Notes: generated by a model from the letters alone, not told the origin. Positions 1 through 12,129 are shown, counted from the stretch's first letter. The stretch is 64,000 nt of DNA from Vulgatibacter incomptus_A (GCA_040391605.1 JBEBXK010000017.1:1-64000); one strand, 5' to 3'. A program made the numbers and translations.

Positions 1-214
1 ACCGCGACGAGATCGAGGTCCTGGCGCCGGGGCCACGCACCAACTCACACGGCCTTTGCGGCATGCAGTGAGCGACCGCGACGAGATCGAGGTCCTGGCG
101 CCGGGGCCACGCACCAACTCACACGGCCTATGCGGCATGCGGTGAGCGACCGCGACGAGATCGAGGTCCTGGTGGCGCCGGGATCCCGCAGCGACTCGCA
201 CAGCCTTTGCGGCA
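1..214. repeat. 74-bp tandem repeat, about 2.9 copies
   Basis: Two near-identical 74-bp units start at 1 and 75. A third, more diverged unit starts at 149 and fades out near 214. Each unit opens with accgcgacgagatcgaggtc. The first two differ at only a couple of positions, while the third carries a small insertion and several substitutions. The array abuts the window edge, so more copies may lie outside. It sits just upstream of the 5'-nucleotidase gene and has no convincing coding content. The function is unknown. Confidence 0.85.
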
Positions 215-269
215 GAGCCTGGCGGATGCCGGTATAAGCTCGCCTTTCCCCTTGGCCCGCGAGGACGCG

Positions 270-1700
270 ATGCACGCCGATCCCAGTCCGTCGATCCCGC
301 CCGAGCGGCGGATCTACTGCAACCGCACCCTGAACCTCCGCTCGATCCGCGCCATCGGATACGACATGGACTACACCCTGATCCACTACCGGGTGGAGGA
401 ATGGGAGCGGCGGGCCTACGAGCACCTGAAGCAGAGGCTCCTCGACGAGGGCTGGCCCGTGGAGGATCTGGAGTTCGATCCACACGTGGTCACCCGCGGC
501 CTGGTCATCGACACCGAGCTCGGCAACGTGGTCAAGGCCAACCGCTTCGGCTTCGTCAAGCGCGCGGTCCACGGCGGACGCGCCCTGACCTACGACGAGC
601 AGCGCGCCATCTACTCCCGGACCATCGTGGATCTGGCGGAGGATCGCTGGTTCTTCCTGAACTCCCTCTTCTCGATCTCCGAGGGCTGCATGTACGCGCA
701 GCTCGTCGATCGCCTCGATCGCCGGCAGCTCCCTGGAACCCTCGGCTACGAAGATCTGCACCAGAAGGTCCGCAGCACCCTCGACCTCGCCCACATGGAG
801 GGGCGGCTCAAGGCCGACATCCTCGCGGATCCCCAGCGCTTCGTCGTCCTCGATCCCGAGACCGCCCTGGCCCTCCTCGACCAGCGCAACGCCGGCAAGA
901 AGCTGCTGCTCATCACCAACTCCGACTGGGAGTACACCGCGCCGATCATGGCCTACGCCTTCGATCGCTTCCTGCCGCCCGGCCTCACCTGGCGCAGCCT
1001 CTTCGATGTGGTGATCGTCTCGGCGCGCAAGCCCGACTTCTTCACCACCCGCGGCCCTCTCTTCGAGGTCGTGACCGAGGAAGGCCTGCTGAAACCCGCG
1101 CCCCTGGGCCTAAGCGAGGGCGCCGCCTTCCTCGGCGGCAGCGCCCGGCAGGTCGAGGAGCATCTGGGCCTCTCCGGCGACGAGATCCTCTACGTGGGCG
1201 ACCATATGTTCGGCGACGTCCACGTAACCAAGAACGTCCTCCGCTGGCGCACGGCCCTCATCCTCCGAGAGCTCGAGCAGGAGATCCACGCCCTCGACCA
1301 CTTCCGCCCCGAAGAGCGCCTCATCGAGCGCCTGATGGCCCGGAAGGAGGCGCTCGAATCCCAGCTCTCCGAGGTGCGACTCGGCCTCCAACGCCTCGAG
1401 CGCGGCTACGGCCCCGCCCCGTCGCTCCCCCCCACCGAGCTGCGACCCATCGCCGACGATCTCCGCGACCAGCTCGTCACCCTGGACGCCCAGATCGCCC
1501 CGCTGGCCCGAGCCTCCGCGGAGCTGGGAAATCCAGGCTGGGGCCTCCTCCTCCGGGCGGGCAACGATAAGAGCCACCTCGCCAGGCAGATGGAGCGCTA
1601 CGCCGACATCTACACCTCGCGGGTCTCCAACCTCCTCTACGCCTCCCCCTTCGCCGTCCTCCGCTCACCGCGCGGCAGCCTCCCCCACGATCCCGCCTGA
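270..1700 (+). CDS. HAD-superfamily 5'-nucleotidase (cytosolic purine nucleotidase-like)
   Basis: A 476-residue protein of the HAD-IG 5'-nucleotidase family, which removes the 5' phosphate from nucleoside monophosphates (mainly IMP/GMP in characterised members). Motif I is GYDMDYTL near residue 32 (the nucleophile and acid-base aspartates), motif II is the LLLITNSDWEY segment, and motif IV is YVGDHMFGDV, all in the right order. The length matches the family. The ATG at 270 is preferred over a TTG at 207 because the upstream stretch overlaps the degenerate repeat and looks non-coding. The C-terminal third is Leu/Glu/Arg-rich and probably helical. It is convergent with bioF and shares no operon. 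The exact substrate cannot be read from the sequence. Confidence 0.85.
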   Translation: MHADPSPSIPPERRIYCNRTLNLRSIRAIGYDMDYTLIHYRVEEWERRAYEHLKQRLLDEGWPVEDLEFDPHVVTRGLVIDTELGNVVKANRFGFVKRAVHGGRALTYDEQRAIYSRTIVDLAEDRWFFLNSLFSISEGCMYAQLVDRLDRRQLPGTLGYEDLHQKVRSTLDLAHMEGRLKADILADPQRFVVLDPETALALLDQRNAGKKLLLITNSDWEYTAPIMAYAFDRFLPPGLTWRSLFDVVIVSARKPDFFTTRGPLFEVVTEEGLLKPAPLGLSEGAAFLGGSARQVEEHLGLSGDEILYVGDHMFGDVHVTKNVLRWRTALILRELEQEIHALDHFRPEERLIERLMARKEALESQLSEVRLGLQRLERGYGPAPSLPPTELRPIADDLRDQLVTLDAQIAPLARASAELGNPGWGLLLRAGNDKSHLARQMERYADIYTSRVSNLLYASPFAVLRSPRGSLPHDPA

Positions 1701-1738
1701 CACGAGCGTGATCAGGTGAGCTGGGCGCGGGGGAATCT

Positions 1739-2950
1739 TCAGCGGGGCGCGTGCGGCGTCGCTGTCGCGGCGGCGATGAGCGCGTCGGCCAGCCCGTTCA
1801 CATCGGCTTGGGTGTGGGCGGCGCTCAGCGAGAAGCGGATGCGGCTACCGCCCTCGGGGACGGTGGGCGGACGGATGGCGACGCCGAGGTAGCCAGCGTC
1901 TTCGAGGGCCCGGGCGATGGTGACGGCGCGCTGCTCGGAGCCGAGGAGGACGGGGACGATCTGGGTGGTGGAGGTGCCGGTGTCGAAGCCCGCGGCCTGC
2001 AGGCGATCGCGGAGGAGGGCCGCGTTTTGATGGAGCCGGAGGCGTTCGGACTCCAGGGTGGGCACCAGGTCGAGAGCGGCGTCGATGGCACCCAAGATGG
2101 GCGGCGGGAGGCCGGTGGAGTAGACGAAACCGGAGCAGCCGTTGACCAGATGGTCGCGTAGGGCGGACGAACACGCTACGTAGCCTCCGAATCCACCCAA
2201 GGCCTTGCTGAAGGTCCCCATCACCAGGCCGGCGCGGCGACCCAGGCCCGCCGCGAGGCCGAAGCCGTCGCGGCCCAGGACGCCGGTGGCGTGGGCCTCG
2301 TCGAGGTAGAGGAAGGCGCCGTGGCGCTCGGCCAGCTCGACCAGGGCCGGGACGTCGAGCCGATCGCCGTCCATGCTGAAGACTGTCTCCGAGAGGATGA
2401 ACTTCGGCGCAGGCTCGGAGGCGTGTTCGCGTAGCAGGCCCTCGAGGTGATTGAGATCCAGGTGGCGATAGCGGAGCTGCCGGACGCTGGCGGCGTTGCA
2501 GCCGTGGTGGATGCTGGCGTGGTTGAGCCGATCGCTGAAGACCAGCGGCTCGCCGCCCAGCACCCGCCGATCGAAGAGGGCCGGCAGCACCGAGGCGTTG
2601 GTCTGCCAGCCGGAGGCCAGGAGCAGCGCAGCCTCGGTGCCCTTGGCGGCGGCCACCTTCTCCTCGATCCGCTGGAGGGGCTCGAGGTTCCCGCAGACCA
2701 GGCGGGACGCGCCGGCGCCGACGCCCCACTCGCTGGCGAAGGCCGCCGCCCGCCTTGCCAGCTCGGGATGCCGCGTAAGCGCGAGGTAGTCGTTCGACGA
2801 GAAGTCGATCAGCGTCCGGCCGTCCACGAGGACGCGGCCCGCCCCCAGCCGGCGCGCCTCCCGAAGCGAGCGCAGCCGCCCCTGCTGCGCCCGCGCCTCG
2901 AGGGCGTCGCGCCAGATCGAATTCAACAGGGCCTCGCCTCGCTCCATCAT
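1739..2950 (-). CDS. bioF: 8-amino-7-oxononanoate synthase (AONS)
   Basis: A 403-residue PLP-dependent alpha-oxoamine synthase that condenses pimeloyl-ACP/CoA with L-alanine in biotin synthesis. Visible landmarks are SDRLNHASIHHG (PLP ring-stacking His, about residue 144), YLDEAHATGVLG (PLP-binding Asp, about 217) and GTFSKALGGFGG (Schiff-base Lys, about 249). Length and motif spacing match AONS. Close relatives such as Kbl and serine palmitoyltransferase share the fold, but the tandem MM start, overall length and AONS-like spacing favour BioF. No other biotin genes are in the window. It is separated by 162 bp from the kinase gene upstream on the same strand, so it is probably transcribed separately. 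Confidence 0.88.
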   Translation of the reverse strand: MMERGEALLNSIWRDALEARAQQGRLRSLREARRLGAGRVLVDGRTLIDFSSNDYLALTRHPELARRAAAFASEWGVGAGASRLVCGNLEPLQRIEEKVAAAKGTEAALLLASGWQTNASVLPALFDRRVLGGEPLVFSDRLNHASIHHGCNAASVRQLRYRHLDLNHLEGLLREHASEPAPKFILSETVFSMDGDRLDVPALVELAERHGAFLYLDEAHATGVLGRDGFGLAAGLGRRAGLVMGTFSKALGGFGGYVACSSALRDHLVNGCSGFVYSTGLPPPILGAIDAALDLVPTLESERLRLHQNAALLRDRLQAAGFDTGTSTTQIVPVLLGSEQRAVTIARALEDAGYLGVAIRPPTVPEGGSRIRFSLSAAHTQADVNGLADALIAAATATPHAPR

Positions 2951-3112
2951 CGCCTCTCGCGCCCGCCGGCACCCTCGGCGTGCCGCTCGAAGCTGCTCTT
3001 ACCCCGGCTCCGAGGACCATGAAAGGGCAGTCCTCTCCCCGCTACCGGGAGCCCTGCGGCGCGACGAGGACGGAAGCGAGCGCCACGCTGGCGCCAAGGT
3101 AGGGGGGACGCG

Positions 3113-5296
<2,184 letters not shown>

Positions 5297-5304
5297 GACG
5301 AGAC

Positions 5305-6351
5305 CTACCTCCGCTCGGGGTAGCGGCTGGAGAAGAGCACCCGCTCGATCTCGGCGGCGCCCCCCTCCTTGGAGAGCCGCATCGTCTGGATCGCGCCGAG
5401 GACGGTGGTGCGCGGATCGTCGGGGAGATCGCGGCGCAGCGCCGCCAGCGCGCCGTCCACGTCGCCGCGGCGGTAGATCGCCAGGGCGCGGAAGAATTTG
5501 TACTCGGCCTGGGCGGGGTCGGCCATCACCGCCTCCGCGAAGTGCTCGACGGCCTGCACGGCGGCCGCCGTGGCCTCTGCCGTCAGCTCCCGCCTGCGGG
5601 TCGTCACCGACTCGGCGGCGATCTTCTTCGCGGCGGCGATCTCGAGCTCCGCCCTGCCGGCGAGGAAGGAGGCCTTCGCCTTGCGCGCCTTCGGCTCGGG
5701 ACCCACGTCCGCCGCCAGGTCGAAGAGATCCCTGCCGTCCACGAGCTGCTGGGCCGCCACCTGCTCGTGGGAGAGCGCTCGGGCGTGGATGGCGTCGGCG
5801 GCCCGCAGGGCCTCGGCGTGGAGCTTGTCGGCGAGCTCGGAGAGATCCGTCGAGAGGTAGCCCTTGCTTACGAGCGCGCGCAGCGCCGCAGCGGCGCCAT
5901 CCTCGCCGAGGACCTGCTGCTGCTCCAGGGCGGCGTAGAACGCAGCCTTGAGCTCGACGTACTGCCTGGGAAGATCGTCCGTCTTCCGGCTGCTGGCGAG
6001 CTGCCTCTCACAGAGAGTGAGTTCTCCCTGGGCCTTGTTCCGCTCACTGCCCTCCGGGGCGGACCGCAGATAGGCGCGATAGGCGTTGCAGGCCTCGGCG
6101 TGGCGCTTGAGCTGGAGCTGGGCCCGGGCCAGCGAGAGGTAGGGCGCGAGCTGGCCCGGATTCGCCCGGGTGGCCTGCAGGAAGAGGTCGGCCGCCTGGG
6201 CGTACTGCTTCTTGTTGAAGAGCTTGTTGGCCTCTGCCTGCAGCGCGTCGGCGCTGCCCACCGACGGGCCGACCAGCGGCGCGCCGAGGGCGACGACGGG
6301 GAAGGCCAAGGCGACGAAGACTGCGAGGACGAGCGATCGATCAGTACGCAA
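5305..6351 (-). CDS. Secreted TPR-repeat protein
   Basis: A 348-residue protein with an N-terminal signal sequence (RTDRSLVLAVFVALAFPVVA) followed by TPR-like helical pairs. One clear pair is EANKLFNKKQYAQAADLF and the next helix pair after it, and another lies near the C terminus (FFRALAIYRRGDVDGALAAL). The TTG start at 6351 is chosen because GGAGG sits about 8 nt upstream and the upstream PEGA gene ends 11 nt inside it, giving translational coupling. A longer reading would run through the PEGA gene and is unlikely. It is the middle gene of the PEGA/TPR/kinase operon, so probably a periplasmic scaffold or adaptor for that system. Confidence 0.8.
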   Translation of the reverse strand: MRTDRSLVLAVFVALAFPVVALGAPLVGPSVGSADALQAEANKLFNKKQYAQAADLFLQATRANPGQLAPYLSLARAQLQLKRHAEACNAYRAYLRSAPEGSERNKAQGELTLCERQLASSRKTDDLPRQYVELKAAFYAALEQQQVLGEDGAAAALRALVSKGYLSTDLSELADKLHAEALRAADAIHARALSHEQVAAQQLVDGRDLFDLAADVGPEPKARKAKASFLAGRAELEIAAAKKIAAESVTTRRRELTAEATAAAVQAVEHFAEAVMADPAQAEYKFFRALAIYRRGDVDGALAALRRDLPDDPRTTVLGAIQTMRLSKEGGAAEIERVLFSSRYPERR

Positions 6352-7969
6352 AGCCGATACCTCCACGGATCTCCTGGGTGCCGGCGGGGCTGCCGGTGAG
6401 GGCCCACGAGCGGCCGTAGCCGCCCTCCACATAGAGACCCGAGATGATGTGAAGCTGAAGCGATCCTGCGACCTCCGCGCCGACACCCCCGAAGGCGTAG
6501 CTGTCGTTGTTGCCACGGGCACCGCTGGCCCAGCCCACCCTGCCGAGGAGGCCGCCCCGCACTCCGAGAGCGAAGCGCCAGACGGCGAGGCGGAGCTGTG
6601 GTTGGAAGAGGCGCAAGGTGCCGCCCTGGATCGTGCCGGCGAACTCGGTCTCCCCGGGGTCGGCGCTCTCGATCACCTTGAACGTCCAGGGATCCTGCGA
6701 GCGGAAGTAGGCGGCGCCGACCCACGTCATGCCGACGTGACGCCAGAGGGAGCCATACTCCACGCCGAAGCTCTGCACCTTGGCGCTGGAGGGCGAAGGT
6801 GCGCTGAGGCCATCCAGCTTCTTCTTGAAGCTGCCCGTCGACTGAGCGCCGAAGCCCTTATCGGTCAAGGAGACGTCATCGTAGACGAAGGCCACGTAGC
6901 CGCCCTTGGAGTAGATGCTCTCCTGCGCCTTGGACATGGCCTGGGTGAAAGACTCCCAGCCGGTGGGCTCCAGGGCCTGATCCACCTTCGCGATGCCGTC
7001 GGGCTTCACCTCCACCAGGGTCTCGAAGGGCTCGTAGCCGCTGCGGACCAGCCGCACCCGATGCTGGCCCGGGGTCGTGCCCAGATCCACCTCGTCTTTG
7101 CCGACCTCCTCGCCGTCGACGAGGATCGTCGCGCCGGCGGAGATCACCTGCAGCCTGCCGGGGAGCTTCTCGAGGGTGGGCGCGAAGTGGAGGCGCCCCC
7201 GCACCGGCACCACCTGCGAATGCTCGAAGGGCGCGTGGAAGGGGAGCTCGAGGCGGATGGTCCTCTCGCCGGGGAGCACCTGGGTCGACAGCGGCGTGAC
7301 GCCGGCCTTCTCGCCGTCGACCAGGACGGTGGCGCCCGGCGGATCCGAGGTGAGCTCCACCGCGGCCGCCAGCGGTGCCACCCGGACGATGGCGCCCAGG
7401 AGGGCGTTCTCCAGGTTGGAGTGATCGCTCTCGGCGGTCGCCGCTTCGAAGACCCCGGGCTGGAAGCTCGCCACGCGGAAGCGGTAGCCGCTGCCCTCCT
7501 GGCCGACCTTGATCAGGACCACACGGCCCACGCCGAAGCTCGAGACCAGGGCCCCGATCGGATCGTCGCAGCGGGTCGCGCCGAAGATGCACTCGAGGGC
7601 CGCCTCCGAGCCGCTCAGCGCCTGGGCCAGCTCCCGCTTGCCCACGATCTCGCTGGAGCGGGCGTCCTCCGGGAGGAGGCGGGCGATCGCGTTCTCGGTG
7701 CGGGGAACCAGGAGCTCCTGGCCGGGGTAGAGCGGCTGGACCAGCCAGAGGGTCTTGGCCGGTGCGGCGTCGATCTCCGCGATGCGGGGGGCCTGCACAT
7801 CGGCATCGGCATCGGCCGACCTGGCCGGAGCTGGGGCTTCAGCTCCTGCCGGCGCGGGGGCTGGCGCCTGGGCGAGGGAGATCGGGGAGGCCACAGGGAG
7901 TGGCGCCTCGGCGGGAGCGGGGGACGCCGCGGCGACCAGGTACATCGCGGTCAGAGCGGGAGCGAGCAT
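6341..7969 (-). CDS. PEGA-domain outer-membrane protein
   Basis: A 542-residue protein with a signal peptide (MLAPALTAMYLVAAASPAPAEA region) and an Ala/Pro linker. It then has a domain of about 150 residues with two cysteines (CIFGATRC), and two PEGA-type repeats near residues 235-360 (SDPPGATVLVDGEKAGVTPL and SAGATILVDGEEVGKDEVDL). The C-terminal half of about 180 residues has alternating aromatic beta-strand character ending in aromatic FAY, as expected of an outer-membrane beta-barrel. ATG 7969 is the first start followed by a credible signal peptide. It leads the PEGA/TPR/kinase operon. PEGA domains usually mark surface or envelope proteins, but no function can be assigned. Confidence 0.8.
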   Translation of the reverse strand: MLAPALTAMYLVAAASPAPAEAPLPVASPISLAQAPAPAPAGAEAPAPARSADADADVQAPRIAEIDAAPAKTLWLVQPLYPGQELLVPRTENAIARLLPEDARSSEIVGKRELAQALSGSEAALECIFGATRCDDPIGALVSSFGVGRVVLIKVGQEGSGYRFRVASFQPGVFEAATAESDHSNLENALLGAIVRVAPLAAAVELTSDPPGATVLVDGEKAGVTPLSTQVLPGERTIRLELPFHAPFEHSQVVPVRGRLHFAPTLEKLPGRLQVISAGATILVDGEEVGKDEVDLGTTPGQHRVRLVRSGYEPFETLVEVKPDGIAKVDQALEPTGWESFTQAMSKAQESIYSKGGYVAFVYDDVSLTDKGFGAQSTGSFKKKLDGLSAPSPSSAKVQSFGVEYGSLWRHVGMTWVGAAYFRSQDPWTFKVIESADPGETEFAGTIQGGTLRLFQPQLRLAVWRFALGVRGGLLGRVGWASGARGNNDSYAFGGVGAEVAGSLQLHIISGLYVEGGYGRSWALTGSPAGTQEIRGGIGFAY

Positions 7970-8169
7970 GGGTTTCGACCTCGCGGGAAGATGCGCTGTA
8001 CTCGACACTCGCCGCCAGGAGCGGCGACGGGGCCAGACGAGCGGAAGCGCATCTATACCCCGGTCCGGGTGTGACGTCGATTTTCGGAGAGTCACTTCTG
8101 CCCTTCCCTGCCCCTGTCGAGGAAGACACGTGTGCGGCGCGTGCCTACCTTCCCGTACGAGGGGATGCC

Positions 8170-9225
8170 ATGGAAGAGATGGAGAGGAACGAGGGGCCGA
8201 AGGACGAGGCCGAGCCCACGCGCGACCTCCTGGGTGAGGCCGGAGACAGAGAGGATCCCATCGGCGAGATCGGCATGGCTCCGCCGATCGGAGCGCTGAC
8301 CGGCAATACCATCCGGAGCACCGTGGCGCCGGCGGGCAACGCCGCCGCCGGCCTCCTGGGCAACGCGGTACAAGGCAGCCGGGAGCGCCTCGTCCCGGAC
8401 GAGACCTCGGCGCGTGCGCCGCGCCTGGTGGAGCTCCCGCCTCCAGCCCCGGCCCGCTCCGACGAGGGCGCGGTCTCCCGGGGACTGCGCCTCCTCATCG
8501 ACTCGAACCGCCGGGCCTCCCACCGCCTCAACCTCCTCTGCGCCGCGCGCTACGGCAGGGTCGACGGCAGCAGCCAATTCCCGATCCATCTACAGCGGCT
8601 CCTCCGGCCCGGGCTGCGGATCGTCGACCTCGGCGGCGGCAAGCACCCCGCGGTCTCCCCTCGCTGGAGGCGTCACTTCGGGGTCCATGTGGTGGGCGTC
8701 GACATCTCCGCCGAGGAGCTCGCGCTCGCCCCGCCCGACGCCTACGACGAGGCGGTCGTCGCCGACGCCATGAGCTTCGTCCGGGAGGGCGGCGCCGATC
8801 TGGTCATCGCCCAGGCGCTCACCGAGCACGTGCGCGACACCGAGGCGATGTGGCGCAGCGTGTACGCGACGCTGGTTCCCGGCGGGAGGACCCTGCACTT
8901 CGTCCCCAACGGACGCGCCCTCTTCGCAAGGCTCAATCGCCTCCTCCCCGAGGAGGTCAAGCGCACCCTCCTCCATCGGATCTACCCGGAGTCCCGCGCA
9001 CATCTCGGTTTCAAGGCGTACTACGACAAGTGCAGCCCCTCCGAGACCCGGGCGATCCTGCGCGCCGTCGGCTTCCGCAAGATCCAGATCCACACCTTCT
9101 ATAGCTCCAACTACTTCACCTTCCTCTGGCCTGCCCACGTGGCCAACGTCGCCCTCCAGCTCCTGGCCCAGATCACCGAGGCAGAAGATCGCTGCGAGAG
9201 CTTCATCGTCGAGGCGGTGAAGTAA
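8170..9225 (+). CDS. SAM-dependent class I methyltransferase with disordered N-terminal extension
   Basis: A 351-residue protein. Residues 1 to about 95 are acidic then Ala/Gly/Pro-rich and probably disordered. The rest is a Rossmann-fold methyltransferase with motif I IVDLGGGKHP, GVDISAEEL (ribose-binding acidic residue) and the ADLVIAQALTEHV and LVPGGRTLHFVPN segments. The ATG at 8170 is preceded by a purine-rich stretch. A 200-bp gap separates it from the divergent PEGA gene, so it probably has its own promoter. The late FYSSNYFTFLWPAHVANVAL stretch is hydrophobic and may touch the membrane. The substrate is unknown; glycolipid or polysaccharide clusters often carry such enzymes but none is adjacent. 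Confidence 0.75.
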   Translation: MEEMERNEGPKDEAEPTRDLLGEAGDREDPIGEIGMAPPIGALTGNTIRSTVAPAGNAAAGLLGNAVQGSRERLVPDETSARAPRLVELPPPAPARSDEGAVSRGLRLLIDSNRRASHRLNLLCAARYGRVDGSSQFPIHLQRLLRPGLRIVDLGGGKHPAVSPRWRRHFGVHVVGVDISAEELALAPPDAYDEAVVADAMSFVREGGADLVIAQALTEHVRDTEAMWRSVYATLVPGGRTLHFVPNGRALFARLNRLLPEEVKRTLLHRIYPESRAHLGFKAYYDKCSPSETRAILRAVGFRKIQIHTFYSSNYFTFLWPAHVANVALQLLAQITEAEDRCESFIVEAVK

Positions 9226-9291
9226 ACGGCTCGTCGAGCTGCCCTTCGGCGCGCTCGTCCAGCCATCGGGCGATCGCAGCCGGGCCGCGCA

Positions 9292-12129
9292 TCAGCCGGT
9301 GTTGCGAAGGCCGGCCGCGATGCCGTTCAGGGTGAGCAGCAGCGGGCGATCGCAGCCCTCCACCCCGCTGCGCTTGCGGCGCATCAGCTCCACCTGCAGG
9401 AAGGACATCGGATCCACGTAGGGGTTGCGCAGGGCGATCGAGCGCTGCAGCGGCAGGTTTCCATCCAGCAGCCTCTCACTATGAGTAATGCGCTTCACCC
9501 AGCGCCTGGTGCGCCGATGCTCGGCCTCGATCAGGGGCCAGATCGCGGCCCGCGCCTCGTCGGAGGCCAGCGCCGCGTAGCGGGCCGCGATCGCCACGTC
9601 GCTCTTGGCCAGCACCATCTCCACCTTGCCGATCACCGTGCGGAAGAAGGGCCAGTCGAGGTAGAGCTGCCGCAGGATCGCCTCCCCACCGGCGACCCGC
9701 CTGGCGTAATGATCCAGCGCGCTGCCCACCCCGTACCAGCCCGGGAGGATCGAGCGGTTCTGGGTCCAGGAGAAGACCCAGGGGATCGCCCGCAGGGCCT
9801 CGAGACCTCCGGCGCTCCGCTTGGTCGGACGGGAGCCGATCGGCAGCCGCCCGATCTCATCCAGCGGCGTCGCCGCTCGGAAGAACTCCAGGAAGCGCGG
9901 CGCCCCCACCAGCTCGCGAAAGGCCCGCTCGCCCACCAGGGCCAGCTCGTCGAGGATCGCCACGAAGCGGGCCTCGTCCGCCGCCGAGGTCTTGCGGGGC
10001 ATCTCCCGGACCGAGGCGGGGTGCGCTCCCGATCGATCCGGCGATTGCAGGAGGTAGAGCGGCTCCTCCTCCGCTCCCAGGGTATGGAGCAAGGCGCCCC
10101 CAACGATCAGCTCCAGCGAGCGCTGGGCGAGCTGGGGCCTGGCATATTTATGATCGAGGGCCTCCCCCTGCTCGGTGGCCTTGTAGCGACCGGCGATACT
10201 CCCTGGCGGCAAGGCCAGAATCGCCTGCTGCGCCGGACCGCCGCCCCGGGCCACCGACTCACCCCGGCCGTGGAAGATCCGCAGGGGCAGCCCCGCCTCC
10301 GCCGCCACCTTCGGGAGCGCCACCTGCGCCCGGCGCAGCGCCGCCGTCGCCGCCAGCAGGCCCACCTCCTTTCCCGAGTCGCTGTAGCCGATCATCACCT
10401 CCTGCTGTCCCCTGCACGCCACGTGGCGTCGGTAGACCGGATCCGCGAAGAGCTCCCGCAGGATCGTCGGCGCGTCGTCGAGCGCCTCCAGGGTCTCGAA
10501 GAGCGGCACGATGTCGACCCGGGCGCATTCCCGCTCCGCGTCCCAGAGCCCGGACTTCCTGGCGCAGTAAAGCACCGCCCGGATGTCGTCGGTGCTCTTC
10601 GTCATCGAGAGGACCACCGTGCGGCAGGCCCGCTCGCCGCCGCGCTTCTGGGCCGCCGCGATCTTCTCCAGCGCCGAGAGGAAGCGATCCGCCGCCGGCG
10701 TCCGCTCCCCCTCCCCCTTCAGCCACTTCTCTGCGTCGCGAACATTCGTCGCCAGCCCCCGCAGCTCCAACTCCAGCAGGTGAAAGCCCACCGCTCGGGT
10801 CTTGGCGATGAGCGCGCGGACCAGGCGCTCGCCCGCGTGCCCCGCGTTGGCCCGTTGGAGGGAGTCCGCGAGGAGCTCGAGATCGCCGAGGAGCTCCTCC
10901 GGCTGCAGGTAGGGATGGGCCAGCGCTTCGACATGGCCCCCAGGCGGCTCGGGCGAGATCCCCGCGCCGTGGAGCGCAACCGCGGCCACGAAAGGGGCCT
11001 CCACCTGCTCCGAAGCCTGGGCAGCGAGGGTCGCCGAACGCTGCGCCTCCACCTGGGCAAGGTTCGCCGCCAGCCGCGCCTCCACGAAGCGGAGCTTGCG
11101 CCGCCAGGGCTCGCCCTCCGCCCGCGGGCCGTAGTGCGCTGCGATCCCTGGCATCCTCGCCTCGTCGGCGGCGATCGACTCCAGGAGCGCGGCGGAGGTC
11201 TCCACGTAGCGCTCCGACTGCGAGAGCACCCCACCCAGCCGCCGCACCTCCTCCAGCAGCAGCCGCATCGCCCTTCCGTGATAGACGCGGATCGCGTCCT
11301 CCAGCACCTCGGCGGTCACCAGCGGGTTGCCGTCCATGTCACCGCCCACCCAGGAGTGGAGGCGCAGCGGCGACGGCTCCATCCCCAGCGGCTCGCCGTA
11401 GGCCGCCTCGAAGGCGCGGGCCAGCGCCCGGGGGATCTCCGGGAGCCGATCCCAGAGCACCTCCTCCGCGTACCACAAGACGTTCTTCACCTCGTCACCA
11501 ACGGTAGGCCTGTCGCGGCGGACCTCGTCGGTCTGCCACAACGCGGTCACCTCCTCGCGCAGCCTGATCCACGAATCCAGATCCTCCTCCGGGGTGAGCT
11601 CGCAGCGATCGCGGGTCTCGAGTTCGTCCGCCATCCGATCGAGCTTCTCCAGCAGCGTATGCCGCGCCGCCTGGGTCGGATGGGCGGTGAGGGTCAGGGT
11701 GACCTCCAGCGAAGCGATGGCCGCCCTCGCCTCCGCCGCCGGGATCCCCGCGCGCTGGGACTCCAGCAGGATCGCCGCGAGGGAGCCACGTTGGGGCGGC
11801 GCTTCCAGATCGGCGGCGTGGGCCCGGGAGCGGCGGATCCGATGGTGCTGTTCCGCCAGGTTCACGAGCTGGAAGTAGGTGGCGAAGGCCCGGATCATCT
11901 GCTCCGCGTCCTCGGTGGGGAGCCCCGCCAGGAGCCGGGAGAGCTCCTGATCCGCTCCCGCCCGAAGCGCTCTGGGGCCCCGCCGCCGCGCGATGGCCAG
12001 GCGGCGCACCCGCTCTTCCAACTCGAAGATCGGCTGGCCCTCCTGCTCCACCAGGACGTCCCCCAACAGCGCCCCCAGCTCCCGCACCTCTCTCCGCAGG
12101 GGTCGATCGATCTTCCGCTTGCGTGTCAT
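9292..12129 (-). CDS. ppc: Phosphoenolpyruvate carboxylase
   Basis: A 945-residue PEPC that converts PEP and bicarbonate to oxaloacetate to refill the TCA cycle. Diagnostic motifs are LTLTAHPTQAARHTLL (active-site His), MIGYSDSGKEVG, FHGRGESVARGGGPAQQ (catalytic glycine-rich loop), and the canonical C-terminal LRNTG that packs into the active site. TAHPT is followed by Gln, as in plant-type enzymes, where E. coli has Glu. The FHGRG loop reads ESVARGGG where many enzymes have GTVGRGGG. ATG 12129 begins a basic MTRKRK N terminus. It is a single-gene unit, convergent with the methyltransferase gene. Confidence 0.95.
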   Translation of the reverse strand: MTRKRKIDRPLRREVRELGALLGDVLVEQEGQPIFELEERVRRLAIARRRGPRALRAGADQELSRLLAGLPTEDAEQMIRAFATYFQLVNLAEQHHRIRRSRAHAADLEAPPQRGSLAAILLESQRAGIPAAEARAAIASLEVTLTLTAHPTQAARHTLLEKLDRMADELETRDRCELTPEEDLDSWIRLREEVTALWQTDEVRRDRPTVGDEVKNVLWYAEEVLWDRLPEIPRALARAFEAAYGEPLGMEPSPLRLHSWVGGDMDGNPLVTAEVLEDAIRVYHGRAMRLLLEEVRRLGGVLSQSERYVETSAALLESIAADEARMPGIAAHYGPRAEGEPWRRKLRFVEARLAANLAQVEAQRSATLAAQASEQVEAPFVAAVALHGAGISPEPPGGHVEALAHPYLQPEELLGDLELLADSLQRANAGHAGERLVRALIAKTRAVGFHLLELELRGLATNVRDAEKWLKGEGERTPAADRFLSALEKIAAAQKRGGERACRTVVLSMTKSTDDIRAVLYCARKSGLWDAERECARVDIVPLFETLEALDDAPTILRELFADPVYRRHVACRGQQEVMIGYSDSGKEVGLLAATAALRRAQVALPKVAAEAGLPLRIFHGRGESVARGGGPAQQAILALPPGSIAGRYKATEQGEALDHKYARPQLAQRSLELIVGGALLHTLGAEEEPLYLLQSPDRSGAHPASVREMPRKTSAADEARFVAILDELALVGERAFRELVGAPRFLEFFRAATPLDEIGRLPIGSRPTKRSAGGLEALRAIPWVFSWTQNRSILPGWYGVGSALDHYARRVAGGEAILRQLYLDWPFFRTVIGKVEMVLAKSDVAIAARYAALASDEARAAIWPLIEAEHRRTRRWVKRITHSERLLDGNLPLQRSIALRNPYVDPMSFLQVELMRRKRSGVEGCDRPLLLTLNGIAAGLRNTG

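Noticed and set aside
207..269. TTG start giving a longer 5'-nucleotidase
   Set aside because: The extra 21 residues fall in the degenerate repeat and lack a ribosome site; ATG 270 fits family length.
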